DNA of 64,000 nucleotides, taken from positions 296,122,536 through 296,186,535 of the forward strand of contig NC_066581.1 of assembly GCF_024323335.1 (NCBI RefSeq), in the 5' to 3' direction. How positions within the stretch are numbered: position 1 is the first letter of the stretch; the number at the start of each line of letters is the position of its first letter. The translations under genes and the position numbers were made by a program. The stretch is from Lathyrus oleraceus. Taxonomy: Eukaryota > Streptophyta > Magnoliopsida > Fabales > Fabaceae. The notes below the pieces were generated by a model. That model saw only the letters and a list, made by a program, of their open reading frames with translations. It was not told where the DNA came from and did no database searches. Positions 48,698 to 59,004 of this stretch are shown here, in pieces.

Positions 48698-51600
48698 TTA
48701 TACGAAGTATTTTTTAACTGCGTCCGCATTCACAGGGGATGGAAAATCCTCGCCATCCATGGTCGTTAACAACAAGGCTCCTCCAGAGAAGACCTTCTTG
48801 ACCACGAATGGACCTTCATAATTGGGTGTCCATTTGCCCATTCGATCGTTTTGAGGAGGAAGGGTCCTTTTCAGCACCATATCACCTACGTGATATACAC
48901 GAGGTCGCACCTTCTTGTCAAAAGCACGCTTCATCCTTTGCTGGTATAGCTGCCCATGACAGATGGCTGCCAGCCTCTTTTCCTCAATCAGGCTTAACTC
49001 TTCATACCGGGTCCTTACCCATTCAGCCTCTTGCAACTTGACGTCCATCAGGACTCTTAAAGAGGGAATCTGAACTTCAACAGGTAATACAGCCTCCATT
49101 CCATATACCAATGAGAAAGGAGTTGCCCCAGTAGATGTACGCACCGACGTTCGATACCCATGCAGTGCAAACGGCAACATCTCATGCCAGTCTTTATAGG
49201 TTACCACCATTTTCTGCATAATCTTCTTTATATTCTTGTTGGCTGCCTCAACCGCCCCATTCATCTTCGGACGATAGGGAGAAGAATTATGATGCTCAAT
49301 CTTGAATTCCCGGCACAGCTCTGCCATCATCTTATTGTTCAAATTAGAACCATTATCAGTAATGATTCTCTCGGGAACCCCATATCTGCAAATGATGTCT
49401 CTCTTGAGAAACCTGGCAACGACCTGCTTCGTCATGTTCGTATAAGAGGCTGCTTCTACCCACTTGGTGAAGTAATCGATAGCCACTAATATGAACCTGT
49501 GCCCATTCGAAGCTGTAGGCTCGATCTTTCCGATCATATCAATGCCCCACATAGCAAACGGCCATGGAGACGACATTAAACTCAACGGATTTGGAGGCAC
49601 GTGCACCTTGTCAGCATAAATCTGGCATTTGTGACACTTCCGTACGAAATTGAAACATTGGGCCTCCATTGTCATCCAATAATAGCCTGCCCTCAGCAGC
49701 TTCTTTACCATTGCATTCCCACTGGCATGGGTACCGAACGACCCTTCATGAACCTCTTTCATCAATTGGCTTGCTTCTCTATCATCAACGCATCTGAGCA
49801 AGACCCAATCAAAATTTCTCTTGTATAGAACCCCATCCCTATTCAGGTAGAACACCATGGCCAGCCTCCGCAGAGTCTTTCGGTCCTTTTTCGATGCTCC
49901 CTCAGGATACTCTTGAGTCTCTAGATAGCGCTTGATATCATAATACCACGGCTTCTCATCATCAGACGCTGTATCAACAGCAAACACATAAGCCGGTCTA
50001 TCCAGACAACCTACTTCAACACTGGGGAACTGATTCCACCACTGCACCTTAATCAAGGCAGCCAGAGTAGCCAAAGCATCTGCCAACAGATTCTCCTCTC
50101 TAGGCACATGATGCAACTTCACCTTAGTGAAAAACATCAATAATCTCCTCGTATAATCCCGGTATGGAACTAAATGAGACTGATGCGTATACCATTTTCC
50201 ATTAACCTGATTTATCACCAGAGCTGAATCTCCATATATGACAAGGTTCTTGATCCTCAAATCAATCGCCTCTTCAATCCCCAATATGCAAGCTTCATAT
50301 TCAGCCACGTTGTTGGTGCACTCAAATGTTAGCCGGGCAGCAAAAGGAATGTGAGATCCTTTCGGCATAACCAAAACAGCACCAACACCGCTTCCATTCA
50401 CGTTAACGGCCCCATCAAACATCAGAATCCATTCGGATTCAGGGTCAGGCCCCTCCTCCGGGATCGGTTCCTCACAATCTTTCGATTTGAGAAACATGAT
50501 GTCCTCATCAGGGAATTCAAACTTCATCGGTTGATAATCCTCAAGGGGTTGCTGGGCGAGGTAATCAGACAATACACTCCCCTTTATCGCCTTCTGAGAG
50601 GTATACTGTATATCATATTCTGTCAAAATCATTTGCCACCTCGCAACCCGTCCGGTCAATGCTGGCTTCTCAAAAATGTACTTGATTGGATCCATCTTGG
50701 AAATCAACAAAGTGGTATGGACCAGCATATACTGCCTTAGTTGGCGAGCAGCCCAGACCAAAGCACAACAAGTTTTCTCGAGCAGTGAATATCTTGTTTC
50801 ACAGTCGGTAAACTTTTTGCTAAGGTAGTATATGGCATGCTCTTTTCGACCAGACTCGTCATGCTGCCCCAATACACACCCCATAGACCCCTCGAGGACT
50901 GTCAGGTACAGAATTAACGGTTTTCCCTCCACAGGAGGCATCAGAATCGGAGGCTCCTGCAAATACTCTTTTATTTTTTCAAATGCCGCTTGGCAATCAT
51001 TATTCCACCTGACCGTTTGATCTTTTCTCAACAATTTGAAAATTGGTTCACACGTGGCTGTTAGATGAGATATGAACCGTGAAATGTAGTTCAATCTACC
51101 TAAGAAACCACGAACCTCCTTCTCCGTTCTCGGTTCAGGCATTTCCTTTATTGCTTTTACTTTTGCAGGATCAACCTCGATTCCTTTTCCACTTACAAGG
51201 AACCCCAGCAATTTACCGGACCGCACTCCGAATGTGCACTTGTTCGGATTCAACCTCAGTTTGAATTGTCTCAGCCGGTCGAACAACTTGGCCAGATCTA
51301 CCAAATGCCCCTCTTCCGTCTGGGACTTTGCTATCATGTCATCAACATAGCATTCAATTTCATGATGAATCATATCATGAAACAAAGTCACCATGGCTCT
51401 CTGATAAGTAGCACCGGCGTTCTTGAGACCGAATGGCATCACCTTGTAACAAAAGGTGCCCCACGGTGTAATGAACGTTGTTTTCTCCATATCATCTGGC
51501 GACATTTTGATTTGATTATAGCCAGAAAAACCATCCATGAAGGAAAACACCGAGAATTGAGCTGTATTATCTACCAACACATCAATGTGAGGTAATGGAA

Positions 51601-52178
51601 AATCATCCTTCGGACTAGCTCTGTTCAGGTCTCGGTAGTCCACACACATTCTCACTTTTCCATCCTTCTTCGGGACTGGCACAATGTTTGCAACCCATGG
51701 CGGATAATTAGTGACAGCAAGGAAACCAGCATCCCACTGCTTCTGCACTTCCTCTTTAATCTTCATCGCCATATCAGGTCGAGTTCTGCGCAACTTCTGC
51801 TTCACTGGAGGACAATCTGTTCTCAACGGTAGCTTGTGCACAACGATATCGGTATCCAACCCTGGCATATCTTGATAAGACCAGGCAAAGATGTCGACAT
51901 ATTCTTTCAACAACACTACCAATCTGCTCTTGACACTTTCCTCCAAAGCAGCCCCGAGTTTCACTTCTTTCTTGACCTCGTCGGTGCCCAGATTTACAAC
52001 CTCGATCGGCTCTTCATGCGGCTGAATCACCTTCTCCTCTTGTTTTAACAACCTGGCTAATTCCCCTGGCAGTTCACAATCTTCTTCGTCTTCTTCTTCA
52101 GCAAGATAGATCGGATTGTCGAAGTCATATGAGGGTGTAACAGGATTGTTATCAATGAGATCCGGAGAAGAATCGCAT
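48698..52178 (-). CDS. Ogre A RT - RNase H - second RNase H - integrase (intact)
   Basis: One uninterrupted frame (open as far as 52309, about 1200 codons) encodes the replication and integration enzymes. RT has VPKKDGKVRMCVDYRDLN and the YVDD box at 51338-51349. The first RNase H-like region keeps YLSKKFTDCETRYSLLEK but lacks the usual Asp-Ala-Ser core (it reads YLTVLEGSMG). The second RNase H has acidic residues in FDGA, AEYEA, YGDSA and LADAL. Integrase has the HKCQ zinc end and acidic residues in GIDMIG, TDNGSN and VEAANKN. No chromodomain is seen. The exon probably begins at 52178, after the intron acceptor; the upstream in-frame ATG would lie in the intron. Expression depends on splicing to gag-pro, which is itself broken. 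Confidence 0.93.
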
Positions 52179-52451
52179 CTGCATGAATGTTGATTCATGC
52201 ATTGCTTAGAACCGGTGTGAGACAAATTGGAAAAGAAAAATGAAAACATTGCCATTTTTATTTTGTTTTTATTTTTAAACTGCAAAAATAAATGAAAAAC
52301 AGGGAACACCGCTTTTAACTGAAAAACATCCTTTTATTAATGATGCGAATTTGCAAATTTAGACATGAGGTGGCCCTTACAATGGACCAATACGTGTCGG
52401 GCAACACGTATGGCTTTCATGCATATAAACTGAAAACAGGAAAAATATTAC
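52179..52451 (-). other. Predicted intron between protease and RT, Ogre A (273 bp)
   Basis: Donor GTAATA (52451 downward) overlaps the TAA ending protease (52448-52450). Acceptor TTCATGCAG ends at 52179 after a T-rich stretch. Removal keeps the frame, phase 2, exactly as in Ogre-1 (271 bp). The intron is not a multiple of three only in Ogre-1 (271 is not; 273 is), so the stop codon at the donor, rather than length, is what prevents readthrough here. Confidence 0.75.
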
Positions 52452-53827
52452 TCTTCCAGCAGAGTGACCCGGATGATCTTTTCAGCCTTCCAGTTCTGGA
52501 TTCCCATCCCTGGTGCGCACGGCTTTATCCACCGGTCCATGTCACAGTCACTGTCAGCATCGTCACTCATCATGCAGATGTGATCCGGATCCAGCATTCC
52601 GGCACTTGTGAAGGTTACTGACGTACGACGTCCTCTGCCCTGCCCTGAGCCTCTGCTCGGCTGGTACCCCACTCCGAAGCGGTCCTTCTTTGCAGAGACA
52701 TCCATCATCCTGCCCCAACCAGGAGCCTCTCCATTCTTTACCACCTCAGCGGCCTGCTTGTATGAAGATATGGACGGTTTCTCTTCCTCTTTTGCAAAAA
52801 GAGCATTCTCCACCTTAATGGTTTCGAACACTTGACTTGGCGTTTCCCAGATTTCGCCGTCCATCTCCACGTATTTGAATGAGGACAGGTGGCTGACAAA
52901 GATGTCCTCTTCTCCGCACACAGTGACGACTTGGCCTTCCCAGATATACTTCAGCTTCTGGTGCAAAGTCGAAGTTACTACCCCAGCAGCATGAATCCAT
53001 GGTCGACCCAACAGGCAACTGTATGCCGGCTGAATATCCATGACATAAAAAGTCGACTTAAACACCTCTGGCCCAATCTTCACTGGCAGCTCAACCTCTC
53101 CAAACACGGCCCGTTTCGATCCATCAAACGCCCGCACAATCAAATCTGTCGGAGTCAGAATCAGCCCATCACAGTTCAGCTTCGCCAGAGCCTTCTTCGG
53201 CAACACATTTAAAGAGGAGCCGGTATCAACCAGCACATGCGAAAGCACGGCCCCTTTACATTCCATTGCTATGTGTAGCGCCCGGTTATGATTTCTCCCA
53301 TCCACAGTCAGATCCATGTCTGTAAAACCCAGCCCATGGTTGGCATGCACGTTAGACACGACCGTCTCCAACTGGTTTATCGTTATCTCTTGAGGAACAT
53401 AGGCTTTCTTCAGGATTTTCAACAAAGCCTCCCTGTGCCCCTCAGAGCTTAACAGCAACGATAGGATAGATATTTTGGAAGGAGTCTGCTGCAGATGGTC
53501 AACCAACTTGTACTCAGACTTCTTGATGATTCTAAAAAATTCCTCTGCATCATCATCAAGTTGTTCATCCGACCTCGCAGGCGCCGGTGTCACCACTGGA
53601 GTACCATCATTCACCATTGCCTTTCCTTTCGCCCTGGCTAAAGCCTCGGCCTTTTCTTTTTTCTCTTTATCTCCTTCTCCTCCCCTCAAGGCATCTGGAG
53701 CAAACAATCTTCCGCTGCGAGTGAAACCACTAGGTCCGGCATTATCCACCTTTGAAACGGTGGTTTCACTTGCAGTCTGATCTTCTATCTTTCCCCATTG
53801 CAATATACCTCTCCACCATAATGCCAC
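52448..53827 (-). pseudogene. Ogre A protease (frame separated from gag)
   Basis: This is an aspartic protease with the LVDTGSSLNVLP active site (near 53205-53240) and a long C-terminal extension with CLLGRPWIHAAG. Upstream the frame covers the linker TRSGRLF, which in Ogre-1 belongs to the gag frame. Gag and protease frames overlap at 53785-53827 but differ in phase. Ogre-1 has them in one frame, so a small insertion or deletion here is likelier than programmed frameshifting. Confidence 0.87.
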
Positions 53828-55875
53828 GGCACGGCATCATCTTTGTCGTACGGAATTGGTCCAGGTACCGTGATGGTAACTGGAGCCGCTTCAGCAAGAG
53901 TAGACAAATCCACCGGATCAAAATATATTGTTATGGTGGAGACCTCATCTTTCCCCTTATCAGCCTTCTTTTCAATCAATATACTTCCATTGTCCATCAG
54001 ACCCTGGACAGTCTTCCTCAACCATGAACACCCATTTTGAACAACAGTGCACTCAGCACAATCAATACCACAGCCCGGGTTGACCCCATTCATCATCAAT
54101 TGCCTCTTAACCTCAGCCAGAGGAGTCTTCAACTGATCCACAGTAGACAGCCCAACTCTATTCTCTTCAGAAACAGCATTCACCCCCCTTTGTCCATGCG
54201 CGGGCATGGGATTAACACTCACGTTGGGAGATGGTGCAAAGTTGATAGCTTTCGAATCCACCAGGTCTTGAACTGTGTGCTTAAAAGCTTTACAGTTCTC
54301 TATATTATGTCCGGGAGCACCCGAATGGAATTCGCATTTAGCATTTTCATCATAATTAGCTGGCCTTTGATCAGGTCTCAAAGGTGCCAGCGTTCTGGTC
54401 TGTACTAGCCCTAAGTCCATCAACTTCTTCAGCAAAAAAGAATAAGTCACCGGAGGCCTATCAAACTGCCTGTCATTCATTCGGCCCTTGACTTGGTACC
54501 CGGCCCTCTATGGCCTCTGCTGAAACGGTTGTCTTTGCTGCTGAGGTTGTTGCTGTTGCGGTGCAGGTTGATGCTCAGCAGGAATAGTTACCGCAGCAGT
54601 GTGCTGGAAGTAACGATCCCTACTGGGTCCCCTTTGCGCATATACCGCACTGGTATCACCTTCCTTCTTCCTCTGACCATTCCCAAAAGGCTTTTTCGAC
54701 CCTGAAGAAGAAGCGCTACCCTGAATCTTTCCGAGCTTCAGCCAGCTCTCTATCCTCTCCCCAGCTACAACAATATCAGAAAAGTTGGTCACCGGACAAC
54801 CAACCATCCTCTCCGCATATGCTCCTTGCAAGGTCCCCATAAAGAGATCAGACATCTCTCTGTCAACTAGAGGAGGTTGCACTCTGGCAGCCAGCTCCCT
54901 CCATCTTTGGGCATATTCTTTAAACCCCTCACTATTTTTCTGAGACATACCCTGCAGCTGGGTACGACTCGGGGCCATATCAGCATTGAACTGATACTGC
55001 TTAAAGAACGCGTCCCCAAGATCTTGCCAGTTCTTGATATCTGAGGACTTGAGCTTGGTGTACCACTCCAGTGAGCCTCCAGACAGGCTGTCCTGGAAGA
55101 AGTACATCCACAGCTTTTGGTCCATGGTGTAAGCAGAGATCTTTCGGACGAACGCCTGAAGATGCGTCTCTGGGCAAGAACTCCCGTTATACCTGTCAAA
55201 TGCGGGCGCTTTAAACTTTTGCGGGATCACAATCCCCTCTACCAGCCCCATATTTGACATGTTAACCACCCCAGGAGTGGCATAACTCTCCAGAGCTCTA
55301 ATTTTCTCAGCCAGCAACTGAATCTCCTTGTTCTGAGGTGGAGCACTATACTGACCAAAAGGCTCGTTGTGCATTGAGAACTGATCTGCCTCTCTATCTT
55401 CCTCTCGGTCATCCTCAACCCCGAAGAAAGGCGGGAAAAGACTGTCTTTCAGATTCTGACCCGGCCCAGGTTGACCACCAGCACCACCGAAACCACCGGC
55501 ATTGTTCACCACACCAATAGTCGTCCGCTTTCCACCATCTCTAGACCCCAGCCCCTGGTTGGAGACACCATCCAGGTTCACACCGCTGTTTGCTGCTGAA
55601 GCCCGCTCGAGCTTCTCAACCTTATCAGCCAGAGCCTTCTGACCAACTGCAAAGCCTTGCATAATGTTGATCAGCTCGTTCATCTTGTCCTTCAGCTCGA
55701 GGAGATCAGTACTTGGTAGATCCATCAGTCTGGGAGTGTTGCGTCTTGTGAAGTATCTGTGTGGGCGTGTTGAGTGCAAAGGTACAGCTCTGCGAGCACG
55801 AGCAATGATTCTTGAAACAATCAAGCACGTTAGCAACAGATACCTGCAAAATGAAACACAGGTTATTATGATCAT
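53785..55875 (-). pseudogene. Ogre A gag (one nonsense codon)
   Basis: The N-terminal part carries a coiled segment (LELKDKMNELINIMQGF), the gag core YFFQDSLSGGSLEWY, a Q/P-rich stretch, then a variant zinc knuckle C-x2-H-x5-H-x4-C at CEFHSGAPGHNIENC (near 54290-54335). An in-frame TAG at 54508-54510, at the end of the Q-rich stretch, splits it. An ATG is at 55875; another at 55725 follows the RYFTRRNTPRL motif shared with Ogre-1. A GCAG acceptor-like site at 55844-55847 precedes both conserved motifs. Confidence 0.87.
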
Positions 55876-56233
55876 GCATGAATGCAGTGTTTATCCACAT
55901 GAGGAACACTTTGTCTCTTGATCCTGGCTTCATCGAGACAAAATAATCCAGCATCAATATTCTGGCATTCAGCCTTTGATTTTATCATACAGATCAGAAA
56001 TATATGATTCAGCAAAATACCCCCAACCATGTGTGTGCTTGTGTGAGTGCATACGGTAAAGCAAATAAAGCTTGAAGATCAATCACTGAATGAAAATAAC
56101 CATCACATAGCAAAATGCACAATAAGTGCCATAGTCATACATCAAATCAGATACAAATCTCCAGAATCGGGAAAGAAATACAAACAAATGAATTCCGTCA
56201 ACAAGCCTGACGGTAATCCAATACAAATGAAAG
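55876..56233 (-). other. Spacer between ORF1 and gag, Ogre A
   Basis: About 360 bp without a supported gene. The end nearest gag (55835-55850) carries CATTTTGCAGGTATC in element sense, nearly matching the same position in Ogre-1. Confidence 0.6.
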
Positions 56234-57955
56234 CTAGCCTGATGAGGGTCCCACAGATGGCCCTATCTCATCTTCCATCCTCGCGAACTCTGCGGCGAAC
56301 CTGAGCTCGGTGTTCTCCTGCTGTAATCTCCCCACCTCTTTCTGGTGAATCTTCATCTGCCTGAAGTAATGATCTCTCTCAGCAATGTAATGATCTCTCT
56401 CGGCGATGTAATGATCTCTCTCGGCGATGATCTTCGCTTTCTCCGCTTCCCACTCTGCAGCGAGGACTCTGGCTCTGGTATCTCTCTGATCTCTCACGAG
56501 GATTTGCCTCCGTTTCTCATCTTCAATGACCTTTGAAGCTCTAGCCAATCTCTCTTTAGTGATGTCGTGCTCTCTGGTAGATGATGCTAAGGCTTGGCTG
56601 ACCTTCCCATAGTAGGCAGTATCCATCTCAAAGCGCTTTGCTTCCAAGGCATGTCGCTTGTCTTGATCTTCCATCTTCACTTTGATCTCCTGGTTGGCCA
56701 TTTGAATCCGAGCAACACTCATCTCCAATTCCGCTTTCTCCGCAAGCAACTGATCTCTAGCCCTCTTCATCTCAAGAAATTCTTCCATACTGACAGAAGA
56801 ACTCGGACCCTCAATCATAGGACACCGAGGATCACCTCCTGGAAATGGTAGAAGTGTGAGCTCTATCCTCTTCCGCAACCAATCATCAAATAAAGGAAAA
56901 TACCGACAGTTAACTTTGCCAAACGGAACCTTTCCTTTCCTTTGAATGTTACGCCATGACCCAGACACCTGCATCAGTTTGGCTTGATTGCCCTCCACCG
57001 GGAAATAAAAGGACTCCTGAGTCTCACACTCAAGGGGAGGAACCTCCATAGCAAATCCCATCTGTCTCCTAAGAAGCGTTGGGTTGTAATTAATGCAACC
57101 CTGAACTTCTATGAGAGGCACATTGGGAAAATCCCCGCAGCTATATATAAAATTCCGTCCAGCCAAACCATTATGAGTCCATGCTATGTCATCAGCCCGC
57201 AACCCCATCAACCTGAAGGACCACTTGACCGAAGGATCAAGATGAGCAAAAGCACCTCTGGAAGGCAAATACCCCATAAACCACCTGAAGAGTAACTGAG
57301 CACAGCACCGGATCAAACCACCACGCCGCTTCTCGTTTCTGTTATGAACCGAGTAATAGACATCTCCGATCAGAGTAGGAATAGGGTTTCTCTGCATGAA
57401 CAATTTGATAGCATTATGGTCCACAAAGCTCTTCTGATTAGGAAACAGAATAATCCCATAAATGCTTACAGCAATCAAAGCACAAACCGTCTTCCAGTTA
57501 CCTGCAGCAGCATGTTCCTTGGCATTAGCCTCCAAGAAACTCAAATGAAAACCCGGTAACTTCCCCTTTTCCTTCAAACCCTCCTTAGTCATTTCCGGAC
57601 TCAAATAAAGAGCACGGGAAATCCCAAGGACGTCAGGCTCTCTCCTAATAGCACAGAAAGGAATCTGATCGTGGATCTGCATACCCAGAATGCTAGCATA
57701 ATCCTCCATCAGAGGCCCCAACAAATAGTCCGGAAATACAAAGCATCTCAACCCCGGGTCATAAAACTGGAGAAGAGTATGAATGGCGCTCCTATCACTG
57801 TCAGTGAGTCTGAAAACCATCTTCAGGATACTACAGTATGACTCTCTGAACATCCCCACATGGTCGGGTGTAATTAATGCAATCATATCTCTCAACTCAT
57901 CAATCTCGGGGTTGAAGAAACTGTAGGCAACATCATGCTTCAAACCAGTCCTCAT
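56234..57955 (-). CDS. Ogre A ORF1 (intact, about 573 aa)
   Basis: I chose ATG 57955; the frame is open a few codons further but without an ATG. The globular N-terminal domain (about residues 20-370) shares QFYDPGLRCFVFPDY and IYGIILFPN with Ogre-1 and C ORF1, and resembles the plant domain labelled DUF7745 (from memory). From about residue 400 the protein is charged and strongly coiled-coil. It includes three tandem 7-residue repeats of AERDHYI type, encoded by 21 bp DNA repeats at 56367-56429. Role unknown; the fold plus coiled coil would suit a self-assembling or RNA-packaging cofactor, but that is speculation. Confidence 0.85.
   Translation of the reverse strand: MRTGLKHDVAYSFFNPEIDELRDMIALITPDHVGMFRESYCSILKMVFRLTDSDRSAIHTLLQFYDPGLRCFVFPDYLLGPLMEDYASILGMQIHDQIPFCAIRREPDVLGISRALYLSPEMTKEGLKEKGKLPGFHLSFLEANAKEHAAAGNWKTVCALIAVSIYGIILFPNQKSFVDHNAIKLFMQRNPIPTLIGDVYYSVHNRNEKRRGGLIRCCAQLLFRWFMGYLPSRGAFAHLDPSVKWSFRLMGLRADDIAWTHNGLAGRNFIYSCGDFPNVPLIEVQGCINYNPTLLRRQMGFAMEVPPLECETQESFYFPVEGNQAKLMQVSGSWRNIQRKGKVPFGKVNCRYFPLFDDWLRKRIELTLLPFPGGDPRCPMIEGPSSSVSMEEFLEMKRARDQLLAEKAELEMSVARIQMANQEIKVKMEDQDKRHALEAKRFEMDTAYYGKVSQALASSTREHDITKERLARASKVIEDEKRRQILVRDQRDTRARVLAAEWEAEKAKIIAERDHYIAERDHYIAERDHYFRQMKIHQKEVGRLQQENTELRFAAEFARMEDEIGPSVGPSSG
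56367..56429 (-). repeat. 21 bp tandem repeat within ORF1 coiled coil
   Basis: TAATGATCTCTCTCGGCGATG and close variants repeat three times on the plus strand, adding whole heptads to the coiled coil. Confidence 0.8.
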
Positions 57956-57976
57956 CTCTGAGCAGAAATATCTCAA

Positions 57977-58984
57977 CCAGGATCTCGATCAAAAATGTCC
58001 CTGCATATGGGTAAACATGTGTTAGATGCAGGTAAATGCAAAATGTAATGATGCTGATGAATGAATGCAATGCATTGCCATCCTCCAAGCCATCTGATCA
58101 TCTGTTGCTCTGAACCATAGCCCGGACCACTGAACTGATCACAACCATCTGAAGGAGTATGTAACCACAAATCCACCTCAAAGGGTTCCGAAATAAACGG
58201 AACTGAAAGATACACCATCATCATCATCATCAGACACCTCTGAGCAGATACCCATAACCATCTGAATCGGCCCGGGGAATCCTGAAATAAACGGATCCCC
58301 ACTGATAAATAACTCGGACAGCACTTCGGCGTCTCAGAAATAAATGGCCATAAATCCGACTTATAAATATGACTCTGATCGACGGAACCAATAGTCACCA
58401 TCAAAGTCACCATCTGAACATGCCTCTGAAAGAACCACCCTCCCCTCACAGGTAAATTCTAATCAGGTCATCCTAAGGCGGATAATAGTCTCGACAATCG
58501 GGCAGAGATACTCAATGGGTTTGCCCTTTCGGGTGTGCCATTGTAGCTCCCTTAAGATCGTTTAAACCAAAGATCCGGGAAATGAACGGTCACCAGAGTC
58601 AACAGCTCAAAAGAAGTAACTCAACCAAAGTGGAGTACCCCACAGAGGAAAGCACTATCAAATGAGCCTCGTCCGGCTTGTGGCATGTCACGTTGCAACA
58701 ATATGCTGATAAAGCAAATGAGGAACGTGAGACCACACTAATCCTAGGTGTATACTCGAGCCTGGGTTTTAGCCCCACTCAGAACACCCACCCCAAACAG
58801 AGGAACCACCTGCACAGAGGACGGCAACACGATAGTATGATGCATGCAAATATTTATGCAAATATATACACTGTTAGAATAATAAATGCAATAAATAAAG
58901 CAAAACAAGCAACCTAAACTATCCTAGCACGCTAGGAAGGACTCGCTTAGGGAAGATGGACCAGCACATGTCAACATCCGTTAG
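57977..58984 (-). other. Ogre A 5' leader
   Basis: About 1 kb lies between primer site and ORF1. It contains an (ATC) microsatellite at 58216-58232. A 158-codon minus-strand frame (57973-58449) has no recognisable domain, and I treat it as chance. I did not find the 10 bp stem seen in Ogre-1 and C. Confidence 0.7.
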
Positions 58985-59002
58985 TCCCCAGCAGAGTCGC
59001 CA
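58985..59002 (-). other. Primer binding site of Ogre A (tRNA-Arg type)
   Basis: TGGCGACTCTGCTGGGGA in element sense, two bases inside the LTR, identical to Ogre-1. Confidence 0.9.
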
Positions 59003-59004
59003 GC

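Noticed and set aside
53785..53827. Programmed gag-to-protease frameshift in Ogre A
   Set aside because: Ogre-1 has gag and protease in one frame, and I saw no convincing slippery heptamer with downstream fold in the overlap; a mutation is simpler.
57973..58449. 158-codon minus-strand frame upstream of ORF1 in Ogre A
   Set aside because: No similarity to the leader of Ogre-1 or C, contains a His/Met run from a microsatellite, no recognisable domain.
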